This document shows positions 1-8,566 of a DNA stretch of 64,000 nucleotides, piece after piece (position 1 is the stretch's first letter; each line of letters begins with the position of its first letter). The translations under genes and the position numbers were made by a program. The notes beneath the pieces were generated by a model. That model did no database searches, was not told the origin of the DNA, and worked only from the letters and a program-made list of their open reading frames with translations. The DNA comes from Nocardia anocheti (GTDB lineage: Bacteria > Actinomycetota > Actinomycetes > Mycobacteriales > Mycobacteriaceae): NCBI RefSeq assembly GCF_029675105.1, contig NZ_JAQQFV010000002.1, positions 558,001-622,000 on the forward strand, read 5' to 3'.

Positions 1-348
1 CTCGTGGTCGATCTCAGCGGTCCGGTCGGCGGCTATCACGTCGGCTATGTAGACACCGTCACCATGGACGGTTCCGGCCAGGTCGTCCCGCTGCGCGGCG
101 GCGCCTTCCTGCACGTGACGGTCCAGGCACCCGCCTACGACGACGCGGGCAATGCCACTTTCCGGCCCGCCCGGCCGGGCGAAGTGGTGGACGTGGACGG
201 CTACCAGAGCTTCCGTCAGGTCGCCTGGGCCGGATCGTTCGAGGGCAGAACCGGTTTCGGGCTCGGCGTACGCGCCCGGCTGCCGTTCCGGGTGCTGGTC
301 CTGGACAACCCCGCCCGCCTGGTGGTCGACGTCGCGCACGCCTGGTGA
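1..348 (+). CDS. AMIN-like domain protein, C-terminal part (5' end outside window)
   Basis: The frame is open from base 1 and stops at 346-348, so only the last 115 or so residues are present. They read LVVDLSGP...GYVDTVTMDGSG, then a segment rich in V, G and aromatic residues ending RLVVDVAHAW. This resembles the AMIN-like beta domain of secreted lipoproteins in mycobacteria and nocardiae, where the strand LVVDV closes the domain. The signal peptide and lipobox would lie upstream and cannot be seen. The gene converges on narI, with one base between the stops. Function is unknown; a cell-envelope role is inferred from the fold only. Confidence 0.7.
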   Translation, partial: LVVDLSGPVGGYHVGYVDTVTMDGSGQVVPLRGGAFLHVTVQAPAYDDAGNATFRPARPGEVVDVDGYQSFRQVAWAGSFEGRTGFGLGVRARLPFRVLVLDNPARLVVDVAHAW

Positions 349-349
349 C

Positions 350-1096
350 TCACCAGCCCGGCCGCTGCGGCCGCGAACCGACGAGTTCGTCCGGCTTGGC
401 GCTCTGGCGCGACCGGTAGACGATGTAGGGCCGGTAGAAGTAGCTCAGCGGCGCGCTGAAGGCGTGCACCAACCGGGTGAACGGCCACAGCGCGAACAGC
501 GTGAGCGCGATCATCACGTGGATGTGGAACGACAGCGGGGCCTGGGCCATCAGGTCACCGCGCGGCTGGAGAATCCAGATCGAACGGAACCACGGTGACA
601 CCGTCTCGCGGTAGTTGTGCTCCGGACCGATCGCCCCGGAGCCGATCAACGTGGTCGCCAGCCCGGTGACCAGCGCGCAGACCAACACCAGGTACATGAT
701 CTTGTCGTTGAGGGTGGTCGCGGTGAACACCGGTCCATTGCGGCGGCGCCGGTAGATGAGCAGGGCGATGCCGGTGAGCGTGGCCACGCCCGCGATGCTG
801 CCCAGCACGATGGCCTGGATGTGATAGACGTGCTGGCTGATGCCGATGGCGTCGGTCCAGGACTCCGGGATGACCAGGCCGATGATGTGCCCGACGATCA
901 CCACCAGCATCCCGTAGTGGAACAGCGGGCTGGCGATACGCAGCACCTTGCTCTCGTAGAGCTGCGAGGAACGGGTGGTCCAGCCGAACTTGTCGTAGCG
1001 GTAGCGCCACCAGGTGCCGACGATCAGGATCGCCAGGCTCACATACGGGATGATGTCCCAGAAGATCTCGCCCGCCGAGACACTGTCTGCGTCCAT
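350..1096 (-). CDS. narI: Respiratory nitrate reductase gamma subunit (cytochrome b)
   Basis: NarI is the membrane di-heme cytochrome b that takes electrons from menaquinol and passes them to NarH. The 248-residue protein has about five hydrophobic helices. Likely heme ligands are His in the second helix region (FHYGMLVVIVGHIIG) and in the last helix (FHIHVMIALTLFALWPFTRLVH). Length is typical of the family. An AAAGGA-like ribosome binding site precedes the ATG. It is the last gene of the narK2GHJI operon and starts one base past narJ, so it is very probably translationally coupled. Confidence 0.96.
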   Translation of the reverse strand: MDADSVSAGEIFWDIIPYVSLAILIVGTWWRYRYDKFGWTTRSSQLYESKVLRIASPLFHYGMLVVIVGHIIGLVIPESWTDAIGISQHVYHIQAIVLGSIAGVATLTGIALLIYRRRRNGPVFTATTLNDKIMYLVLVCALVTGLATTLIGSGAIGPEHNYRETVSPWFRSIWILQPRGDLMAQAPLSFHIHVMIALTLFALWPFTRLVHAFSAPLSYFYRPYIVYRSRQSAKPDELVGSRPQRPGW

Positions 1097-1097
1097 G

Positions 1098-1763
1098 TCA
1101 CCGAGGTCCTTTCGCTACAGCGGGTTCCCGGCGCGGTGGCACGGTGAGGGTGAAGGGAGCGAGGCCGACGGCCTCGGCGGGTGGGCCCGCGTCGACCAAC
1201 CGGCGCGCCCAGCCCAGTTCCTCGTCGGTGGCGGGCGGCAGCGTGGCGACCACGGCGGCGAGCACCGGCGCGTAGCGCGAACCCTCGTCTGCCAGTGCCA
1301 GTCCGATGGCGTGGACGGCGCGTCGGTAGGCGGTCAGCAGCGCGGCTCCGGCGACCGGATCGACGGTGGCCGCGAATTCCAGGACGACCGGAAGATGATC
1401 GGGCACTTCGCTGTCCGGCGGCGACACCCCCGCGCCACGGTACGCCTCGGTGAAGGCCAGCATGGCCATGCCGCGATTGCGGGTGTCGCCGTCGGTCCAG
1501 TAGGTGAGCAGCAGGGTCGCGCGCCTGCGCAGGTCGAAGGTGTCGACGTACTCGCGCGCTGCCACCACCTCGGACATTCCGCGCAGTTCCGTGGCCACGC
1601 CCAGCAGCGGCTTGGCCCGGTCGGCGGGCAGATGCGCGCACAACTCGGCGACGACATCGAGCCGCGCCGACTGTCCCTCGTCCGGGTAGGCCAGCAGCAG
1701 GGAGGCGGCCTGCCAAGTCAGCCGGTGCTCGGCGGTCCGGCGGACCGCGCGCCCGCGCATCAT
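1098..1763 (-). CDS. narJ: Nitrate reductase molybdenum cofactor assembly chaperone
   Basis: NarJ is a cytoplasmic chaperone that binds apo-NarG and allows insertion of the Mo-bisMGD cofactor before the complex docks on NarI; it is not part of the final enzyme. The 221-residue, largely helical protein carries the family signature around residues 15-110 (LTWQAASLLLAYPDEG, YVDTFDLRRRATLLLTYWTDGDTRNRG). The start overlaps the narH stop in a TGATG arrangement; two ATG codons in a row are available. Third gene in the nar operon after narG and narH. Confidence 0.95.
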   Translation of the reverse strand: MMRGRAVRRTAEHRLTWQAASLLLAYPDEGQSARLDVVAELCAHLPADRAKPLLGVATELRGMSEVVAAREYVDTFDLRRRATLLLTYWTDGDTRNRGMAMLAFTEAYRGAGVSPPDSEVPDHLPVVLEFAATVDPVAGAALLTAYRRAVHAIGLALADEGSRYAPVLAAVVATLPPATDEELGWARRLVDAGPPAEAVGLAPFTLTVPPRREPAVAKGPR

Positions 1764-3409
1764 CGCCTGCCGCCGGGGAACATGCCTTCCGGGGCGCCCT
1801 TGCCGTCCCAGTTCAGCAGGTTGACGCGGGGTGGCTGACCGGCGCCGGTCGACTCGCTGGTCTGGCGTTGTTTGAGCGCGTGGAAGGTCTCCACCGCCAC
1901 CGGGATCGGCTTACCGCTGGTCTCGCCGAACGGGCCGGACGCCTGGTCGTACATGCCGGGCCCGCCGTCGAAATCGAGCGCGCAGTCGGCCACCGATTCC
2001 TCCAGCTGATGCCCCTGGTCGGCATAGGCGGACGGAATGACATACCGCTCTTCGATTTTCGCGAGCGCGAGCAGCCGGTACATCCGGTAGATCTGTTCCT
2101 CGGTCATACCGACGGCGGCCGGAATGTGTTCCTGCGGTTCACGTCCGAGATTGATATCGCGCATGTAGGACCGCATGGCGGCGAGTTTGCGCAGCACCAC
2201 CGCCACCGCCTCGGTGTCACCGGCGGTGAACAGTCCGGCGAGATATTCCAGGGGAATACGCAGTGATTCGAGGGCGCCGAAGAGATTGCCGACGTCCTCG
2301 CCGTCGTGACCGTCGCGCGCCACCGCGTCCACCACCGGCGACAGGGGCGGGATGTACCAGACCATCGGCATGGTGCGGTATTCCGGATGCAGCGGGAGCG
2401 CGACGCGGAAGTCCTTGATCAGCGCGTGAATCGGCGACTTCTGCGCGGCCTCGATCCAGCTGTCCGGAATGCCGGAGGCCCGTGCGCCCGCTACGACCTC
2501 CGGATCGGCCGGGTCGAGCAGGATATCCACCTGCGCCCGGTAGAGATCATGATCGTCGGGGACGGAGGCGGCGTCGAGCACCTTGTCCACGTCGTAGAAG
2601 ATCAGCCCGATATAGCGCAATCGACCCACACAGGTCTCCGCGCACACCGTCGGCAGGCCGACCTCCACGCGCGGATAGCAGAACGTGCATTTCTCGGCCT
2701 TGCCGGTCTTGTGGTTGAAATACACCTTCTTGTACGGACATCCGGAGATGCACATGCGCCAGCCACGGCATTTGTCCTGGTCGACGAGCACGATGCCGTC
2801 CTCGGTGCGCTTGTACATCGCGCCCGAGGGGCACGAGGCGACACACGCCGGATTCAGGCAGTGCTCGCAGATACGCGGCAGATAGAACATGAAGGTCTGT
2901 TCCAGCTCGGTCTTGACCTTCTCGCTCACCTGGGCGAGCACCGGGTCACCCGGGACGATCTCCGGCGATCCGGCCAGGTCGTCGTCCCAGTTGGCCGACC
3001 AGTTGATCTTCATCCGGTCGCCGGTGAGCAGGCTGCGCGGCGCGGCGACCGGGATCTGGTCGCTGAGCGGGGCATTGATCAGGTTCTCGTAGTCGTAGGT
3101 CCACGGCTCGTAGTAGTCGGACATGGCGGGCATCTTCGGATTGGCGAAGATATTGGCCAGCTTGGCGAAACGGTCACCGCCGCGTAGCCGCAGCCTGCCC
3201 TTCTTCAGTGTCCAGCCGCCGCGCCACTTCTCCTGGTCCTCGTAGGTGCGTGGATACCCTTGTCCCGGACGGGTTTCCACATTGTTGAACCAGACGTATT
3301 CGGTGCCGGTGCGATTGGTCCAGGCCTGCTTGCAGGTCACCGAACAGGTGTGGCAGCCGATGCATTTGTCCAGATTCATCACCATCGCCAACTGCGCCAT
3401 GACTTTCAT
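1760..3409 (-). CDS. narH: Respiratory nitrate reductase beta subunit (iron-sulfur)
   Basis: NarH wires electrons from NarI heme to NarG through four iron-sulfur clusters. From the start MKVMAQLAMVMNLDKC the four cysteine groups appear in order: CIGCHTCSVTC (about residues 16-26), CEHCLNPACVASCP (about 180), CRGWRMCISGCPYKK (about 215) and CTFCYPRV..CAETCVGR (about 235-255). The Trp in CRGWRMC is the usual sign of the [3Fe-4S] site in NarH. The 549-residue length is normal. The ATG shares one base with the narG stop. The frame stays open further upstream inside narG, but that part is antisense-like sequence and not the gene. Confidence 0.96.
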   Translation of the reverse strand: MKVMAQLAMVMNLDKCIGCHTCSVTCKQAWTNRTGTEYVWFNNVETRPGQGYPRTYEDQEKWRGGWTLKKGRLRLRGGDRFAKLANIFANPKMPAMSDYYEPWTYDYENLINAPLSDQIPVAAPRSLLTGDRMKINWSANWDDDLAGSPEIVPGDPVLAQVSEKVKTELEQTFMFYLPRICEHCLNPACVASCPSGAMYKRTEDGIVLVDQDKCRGWRMCISGCPYKKVYFNHKTGKAEKCTFCYPRVEVGLPTVCAETCVGRLRYIGLIFYDVDKVLDAASVPDDHDLYRAQVDILLDPADPEVVAGARASGIPDSWIEAAQKSPIHALIKDFRVALPLHPEYRTMPMVWYIPPLSPVVDAVARDGHDGEDVGNLFGALESLRIPLEYLAGLFTAGDTEAVAVVLRKLAAMRSYMRDINLGREPQEHIPAAVGMTEEQIYRMYRLLALAKIEERYVIPSAYADQGHQLEESVADCALDFDGGPGMYDQASGPFGETSGKPIPVAVETFHALKQRQTSESTGAGQPPRVNLLNWDGKGAPEGMFPGGRR

Positions 3410-6400
3410 CAGTACGTCACCTCCTGGCTGCGGCGACGGACCACGGTCACTTCGTCGCGCTGATTTCCGGTCGGGCCGAGATAGTTGAACGCGAAGGAGG
3501 TCTGGGCGTAACCGCCCGCCAGGTGGGTGGGTTTGATGAGCAGCTGGGTGATCGAATTGTGGATGCCGCCACGGGTTCCGGTGGCTTCCGAGAGCGGGAC
3601 GTCGATGGTGCGTTCCTGCGCGTGGTACACGTACACCACCCCGCGCGGCATCCGCTGGGAGACGATGGCGCGGCAGACCAGCACGCCGTTGCGGTTGAGC
3701 GCCTCGACCCAGTCGTTGTCGCGCACGCCGATCTCCTCGGCGTCGCCGGGACTCATCCACATGGTCGGGCCGCCGCGCGAGAGCGAGAGCATGAGCAGGT
3801 TGTCCTGGTATTCGGAATGGATGGACCATTTCGAATGCGGGGTGAGATAGCGCAGGGTCAGGCCCACACCGTCGCGGCGTTCGCCGATCCCGGGTTCGCC
3901 GTAGAGCTTGGCCATGTCCAGGGGTGGTCGGTAGATGGGCAAGGCCTCGCCGAGTTCCTCGAGCCAGTCGTGGTCGACATAGAAGTGCATTCGGCCGGTG
4001 AGGGTGTGGAAGGGCTTGAGGTATTCGATGTTCTGGGTGAAGGGGGCGTAGCGGCGGCCACCGGTCTCGCTGCCCGACCATTCCGGGCTCGTGATCACCG
4101 GCACCGGCCGGGATTGCGTTTCCGCGAAGGTGATTCGTCGTTCCTCGCTGCCCTCGGCGAGTTTCACCATGTAGCGTCCGGTGCGCCGGTCCAGTTCCTC
4201 GAATCCGGCCACCGAGAGTCGGCCGTTGGTGGCGCCGGAGAGCATGAGAATGGTCTCGGCCATCTTCTCCGCCGAATCCAGCGCCGGACGTCCTTCCGCC
4301 ACTCCGGCATTCATGACACCGTGCAGGTGGCTGAGTTCGAGGACTTCCTGGTCGGGGAACACCGTGACGCCCTTGGTGGTGAGCCCGGCCTGTTCCACCA
4401 GCGGGCCGAGCGCGGCCCATTTCTCGGCCACCGCCGTGTAGTCCCGCTCGACCACTTTCAATGGACCCATCGTCTTGCCGGGCACCGGGACTTCACCGGT
4501 GGTCTGCCAATTCGATTGGGTGCCATGCGGATATGCCATCGCGCCGGGAGTGTCGTGTTGCAGGGTGCCGAGGACGACATCGGTGCGGGTGCCCAGATGT
4601 CTGGCCGCCATGGTGGAGAAGGCGCGGATGATCGTGCCGAAAGCGTCGAAATCGGAACGGGTTTCCCACGGCGGGTCGATGGCGGCGGTGAAGGCGTTCA
4701 TGAACGGGTGCATATCGGTGCTCGACAGGTCGGCCTTCTCGTACCAGGTCGCGGCGGGCAGCACGATATCGGAGAACAGGGTGGTGGAGGTCATCCGGAA
4801 GTCGATGGACATGAGCAGGTCGAGCTTGCCCTCGGGCACCGGGTCGGGCGAGACCACGTCGACCGGGCGCTGCTGCGGCGCGGCCAGGTCGTTGCGGACG
4901 TTCGACTGGGCGCCTAGCAAGTGCTTCAGGAAATACTCGTTGCCCTTGGACGACGAACCCAGCAGATTGGATCGCCAGACATTGAGCACACGCGGCCAGT
5001 TCCGCGGACTGTCCGGATCTTGTACCGCGAATCGCAGTTTCCCACTGTGCAATTGGTCGACGGTGTAGGCGACCGGATCGGCACCGGCGGCCTTCGCCTC
5101 CTCGGCCAGGTCCAGCGAGGAACGGTCGAACTGGGGGAAGAACGGCGTCCAGCCCATGGCGACGGCCGAACTCAGCACATCCATGGTGTGCTTGTCGCGG
5201 AACAGGCCGCGGCCGGTGGGGGCGGCGAGGACATCGGCGCGGTAGCCGTCGTAGCGCCACTGGTCGGTGTGGGCGTACCAGTAGGAGGTGCCCGCCATGA
5301 GCCGGGGCGGGCGCGACCAGTCGGTGCCCATGGCCACAGTGGTCCAGCCCGTCACCGGCCTGCACTTCTCCTGGCCGACGTAGTGGGCCCAGCCGCCGCC
5401 GTTGCGGCCCATCGAACCGGTGAGCAGCAGCAGCGCGAGGATGGCGCGATAGGTGGCGTCGCCGTGGAACCACTGGCAGATGCCCGCGCCCATGATGATC
5501 ATGCTGCGACCGCCGGAATCGACGGCATTGTCAGCGAATTCGCGCGCGATCCGGATCACCTGCTCGCCGGAGACGCCGGTGATCGGCTCCTGCCAGGCGG
5601 GTGTGCCGGGCGAGTCGAAATCGGTGTAGCCGGTGGGCCAGTGCCCGGGCAGGCCCGGCCGGGCCACACCGTACTGGGCCAGCAGGAGATCGAAGACCGT
5701 GCACACCCGGCGACCGGCGATGACCCGCACGGGGACGCCGCGCTCGATCGTCTCACCGTGTCCGTCGACGGTGTCGAAGCGCGGCAGCGTCACCACCGCG
5801 CTGTCGCCGCCGGAGACATCGGCGACGGTCAGCGCGGGTTGCAGGTCACCGAGGTCGAGATTCCACTTGCCCACGCCCTGTTCGCCGAAGCGGAAGCCGA
5901 GCGAGCCGTGCGGGATCGCCGCCGCGCCGGTGACGCTGTCGAGCAGGGCGGGTTTGAAGGCGGCGTTCTCGGAGGTGTCGCCGAGGTCGGCGGCGGTGAG
6001 GTTCTTGCCAGGGACCAGGCGGCCGTCGCGGTCTTCCAGGCTGATCAGGAAGGGCAGGTCGGTGAACTGGCGGACGTAGTCGACGAAGAACGGTTCGCGC
6101 CTGCGCACGAAGTACTCCGTCGCGATGACGTGCCCCATCGCCATGGCCAAGGCGCCGTCGGTGCCCGCCGCGCACGGCATCCACTCGTCGGCGAACTTGG
6201 TGTTGTCGGCGTAGTCGGGGCTCACGGTGACGACCTTGGTGCCGCGATAGCGCACCTCGGCCATCCAGTGCGCATCGGGCGTGCGCGTCACCGGGACGTT
6301 GGAACCCCACATGAGCAGGTAGGACGCGTCCCACCAGTCGCCGGATTCGGGGACGTCGGTCTGGTCGCCGAAGACCTGCGGGGAGGCCACCGGCAGGTCG

Positions 6401-7095
6401 GCGTACCAGTCGTAGAAGGAGGTCATCACGCCGCCGAGCAGTTCCACGAAGCGCGAGCCCGCGGCGAAGGACACCATGGACATGGCCGGGATGGGCGAGA
6501 AGCCCGCGATGCGGTCGGGGCCGTACTCCTTGATGGTGTGCACGTGCGCGGCGGCGATCATCTCCACCGCCTCGTCCCAGCTCACCCGCACCAATCCGCC
6601 CATCCCCCTGGCCTTCTGGTACTTGCGGCGGCGCTCGGGGTCGGCCTGGATGTCGGCCCAGGCCAGCACCGGGTCGCGCAGGCGGGACTTGGCCTCGCGA
6701 TACATCTCGACCAGCAGGCCGCGCGCGTACGGGTAGCGCACCCGGGTGGGCGAGTAGGTGTACCAGGAGAAGGCGGCGCCACGGGGGCAGCCACGCGGTT
6801 CGTAGCCGGGGCGGTCGGCGCCCGCGGAGGGGTAGTCGACGTCCTGGGTCTCCCAGGTGATGATGTCGTCCTTGACGTAGACCTTCCACGAACACGAGCC
6901 GGTGCAGTTCACCCCGTGTGTCGAGCGCACCACCTTGTCGTGGCTCCACCGGTTGCGATAGAAGATGTCGCCCTCGCGGCCGCCCGCGCGGGTGACGGCG
7001 CGCCCGTCGGGCGATTCCACGCCGGGAGTGAAGAACCGGCCGCTGCGGACCAGCAGGTTCTCCACCGGTCCGCCGATGTGCGCTTCGGGTGCCAC
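3409..7095 (-). CDS. narG: Respiratory nitrate reductase alpha subunit (catalytic)
   Basis: NarG reduces nitrate to nitrite at a Mo-bis(MGD) centre on the cytoplasmic face of the membrane. The 1228-residue protein has the N-terminal FS0 cluster region (HGVNCTGSCSWKVYVKDDIITWETQ with a His and several Cys), RGCPRGAAFSWYTYSP after it, and the long molybdopterin oxidoreductase core through to the C-terminal dinucleotide-binding domain. The GTG start at 7093-7095 has a GAAGGAG ribosome binding site. It lies 11 bases after narK2 and overlaps narH, so one narK2GHJI mRNA is expected. No dedicated nitrate regulator is encoded nearby. Confidence 0.97.
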   Translation of the reverse strand: MAPEAHIGGPVENLLVRSGRFFTPGVESPDGRAVTRAGGREGDIFYRNRWSHDKVVRSTHGVNCTGSCSWKVYVKDDIITWETQDVDYPSAGADRPGYEPRGCPRGAAFSWYTYSPTRVRYPYARGLLVEMYREAKSRLRDPVLAWADIQADPERRRKYQKARGMGGLVRVSWDEAVEMIAAAHVHTIKEYGPDRIAGFSPIPAMSMVSFAAGSRFVELLGGVMTSFYDWYADLPVASPQVFGDQTDVPESGDWWDASYLLMWGSNVPVTRTPDAHWMAEVRYRGTKVVTVSPDYADNTKFADEWMPCAAGTDGALAMAMGHVIATEYFVRRREPFFVDYVRQFTDLPFLISLEDRDGRLVPGKNLTAADLGDTSENAAFKPALLDSVTGAAAIPHGSLGFRFGEQGVGKWNLDLGDLQPALTVADVSGGDSAVVTLPRFDTVDGHGETIERGVPVRVIAGRRVCTVFDLLLAQYGVARPGLPGHWPTGYTDFDSPGTPAWQEPITGVSGEQVIRIAREFADNAVDSGGRSMIIMGAGICQWFHGDATYRAILALLLLTGSMGRNGGGWAHYVGQEKCRPVTGWTTVAMGTDWSRPPRLMAGTSYWYAHTDQWRYDGYRADVLAAPTGRGLFRDKHTMDVLSSAVAMGWTPFFPQFDRSSLDLAEEAKAAGADPVAYTVDQLHSGKLRFAVQDPDSPRNWPRVLNVWRSNLLGSSSKGNEYFLKHLLGAQSNVRNDLAAPQQRPVDVVSPDPVPEGKLDLLMSIDFRMTSTTLFSDIVLPAATWYEKADLSSTDMHPFMNAFTAAIDPPWETRSDFDAFGTIIRAFSTMAARHLGTRTDVVLGTLQHDTPGAMAYPHGTQSNWQTTGEVPVPGKTMGPLKVVERDYTAVAEKWAALGPLVEQAGLTTKGVTVFPDQEVLELSHLHGVMNAGVAEGRPALDSAEKMAETILMLSGATNGRLSVAGFEELDRRTGRYMVKLAEGSEERRITFAETQSRPVPVITSPEWSGSETGGRRYAPFTQNIEYLKPFHTLTGRMHFYVDHDWLEELGEALPIYRPPLDMAKLYGEPGIGERRDGVGLTLRYLTPHSKWSIHSEYQDNLLMLSLSRGGPTMWMSPGDAEEIGVRDNDWVEALNRNGVLVCRAIVSQRMPRGVVYVYHAQERTIDVPLSEATGTRGGIHNSITQLLIKPTHLAGGYAQTSFAFNYLGPTGNQRDEVTVVRRRSQEVTY

Positions 7096-7106
7096 TGCTT
7101 CTCCTT

Positions 7107-8321
7107 CTATTCGACGGCGTGCAGCTTGAAGGCGGTGTAGAGCAGCGCGGCCAACGCGGTCGCCGCGAGCAACAGCAGGCCGATCGTGTAGCTGTGGCTG
7201 GCCTCGTCGTAGGTGACGCCCATGATCAGCGGCGGGAAGTACCCGCCGAGCCCGCCCGCGGCCGAGACGATGCCGGTGACACTGCCGACATTGGAACTCG
7301 GCGCCCTACGCGCCACCCACGCGAACACCCCGCCGGTCCCGATACCGAGGAACAGCGCCATCGCGATGAACGTGCACGCCGAGGCGACATCCGGCGGCGG
7401 CTTGAACGAGGCGACCACGGCCATCACCGCCGTGCCCGCCAGCGAGGTGACCACGATGTACTTGGGCGCGATCCGGTCCGAGAGCGCGCCACCGACCGGC
7501 CGGGCGATCACCGCCGCCAGTGCGAAGGCGGCCGTGCGGGTGCCCGCGTCGACGGCGGAGAAGCCGTAGACGTTCTTGATGTAGGTGGGCAGGTAGGAAC
7601 TGAAGGCGACGAACCCGCCGAAGACCACCGCGTAGAGGAACGACATCTCCCAGGTGACGCCCAGTCTCATCGCCGCGCGCAGCTTGGGCAGCACCGGATC
7701 GGTGTTCGGCGTGAACTCCGGGGAGTTACGCATGAACAGGATGCACAGCCCCGCGGTGACAGCCAGCGCGGCGGCCACGATCAGGTGCGTGGGCAGCAGC
7801 CCGAACCAGCGCACGAAACGCGGCGTGAAGAACGCCGACACCGCCGTGCCGACCATGCCCGCCCCGAACACCCCGGTCGCGAAACCGCGCCGCGCGGGCA
7901 CGTACCAGGAGTTCGCGAACGGGATACCGACGGCGAAGATGGTGCCCGGAATGCCGAGCAGGAACGCGAAGACCAGCATCAGCGGATAGGACTCGACACT
8001 GCCCGCGATCCCGACCGCCACCACCGGCACGATCGAGGCCAGCGAGACGCCGATGAACATCGTCCGACCGCCGAGCCGGTCGGTGAGCGCGCCGGAGACG
8101 ATGCGCCCCAGCGAGCCGACCAGGATCGGCATGGCGACCATGATCGAGGCCGCCATACTGCTGAGTTCCATCTTGTCGGCGTAGTTCGGCGAGAGCGGGC
8201 CGATGAGATTCCACGCCCAGAAGTTGATGGCCGACACCCACGTGGCCAGGACGAGGTTGAGGGTCGGGGACCCGGCGCGTACCGCTGTCTGTAGCGACGT
8301 CACCCGATCAGGAGAACACAC
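7107..8321 (-). CDS. narK2: Nitrate/nitrite transporter, MFS family
   Basis: A 404-residue, twelve-helix major facilitator that would import nitrate and/or export nitrite for the adjacent reductase. Family marks are the short loop after helix 2 (GRIVSGALTDRLGGRTMFIG), the glycine-rich nitrate signatures (AGLGGYFPPLIMG near the C-terminus), and its place directly in front of narG. The first possible start is GTG at 8321; GTG at 8303 giving MTSLQTAV is equally likely, as neither has a strong ribosome binding site. Mycobacteria have a nitrate transporter called narK2 beside nar-type genes, hence the name; direction of transport is inferred. Confidence 0.92.
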   Translation of the reverse strand: MCSPDRVTSLQTAVRAGSPTLNLVLATWVSAINFWAWNLIGPLSPNYADKMELSSMAASIMVAMPILVGSLGRIVSGALTDRLGGRTMFIGVSLASIVPVVAVGIAGSVESYPLMLVFAFLLGIPGTIFAVGIPFANSWYVPARRGFATGVFGAGMVGTAVSAFFTPRFVRWFGLLPTHLIVAAALAVTAGLCILFMRNSPEFTPNTDPVLPKLRAAMRLGVTWEMSFLYAVVFGGFVAFSSYLPTYIKNVYGFSAVDAGTRTAAFALAAVIARPVGGALSDRIAPKYIVVTSLAGTAVMAVVASFKPPPDVASACTFIAMALFLGIGTGGVFAWVARRAPSSNVGSVTGIVSAAGGLGGYFPPLIMGVTYDEASHSYTIGLLLLAATALAALLYTAFKLHAVE

Positions 8322-8437
8322 CGTTCACGACCGATGCCGGTGAACACGCAACGTTCCGGCAACTCCATCGAAAACCTTGTGAACTCCCCTTTCGGGTGAC
8401 GATCCGAGAACTCCGCAGACCTCGCAACCCCCTGCCG

Positions 8438-8547
8438 GTTCTCGGCCGCCTCGATCTGGACTGACCAGAGGGTGCGACGAAGGAGTACCCGCCGGGAGGG
8501 AAGAGCGAGGCTTCGGGGCCGAGAACCCGCGGCGCCAGCCGCCCATG
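8438..8547 (+). repeat. Copy A of a ~110-bp interspersed repeat with terminal inverted repeats
   Basis: The element starts with GTTCTCGGCC (8438-8447), has the conserved core GGTGCGACGAAGGAGTACCC at 8471-8490, then GGGCCGAGAAC as the inverted end (to 8526), and a tail GCGGCGCCAGCCGCCCATG to 8547. The same units in the same order are found at 42451-42563 and, in reverse orientation, at 58169-58276. This copy occupies the promoter/leader space between narK2 (divergent) and the prolyl oligopeptidase gene, about 20 bases before its start. The rest of the gap (8322-8437) should hold the nar operon promoter; I see no clear motif there. Confidence 0.85.
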
Positions 8548-8566
8548 TCACTGCAACAATGTGTCC

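Noticed and set aside
3409..4420. N-terminal extension of narH across narG
   Set aside because: The frame is open by chance within narG; NarH homology begins at MKVMAQLAMVMNLDKC and the ATG overlaps the narG stop as usual in nar operons.
8325..8546. Short proteins encoded within the ~110-bp repeats (for example MGGWRRG... on the reverse strand)
   Set aside because: Copies A and B can be read alike, but copy C has a one-base difference that shifts the frame; the shared residues only reflect shared DNA.
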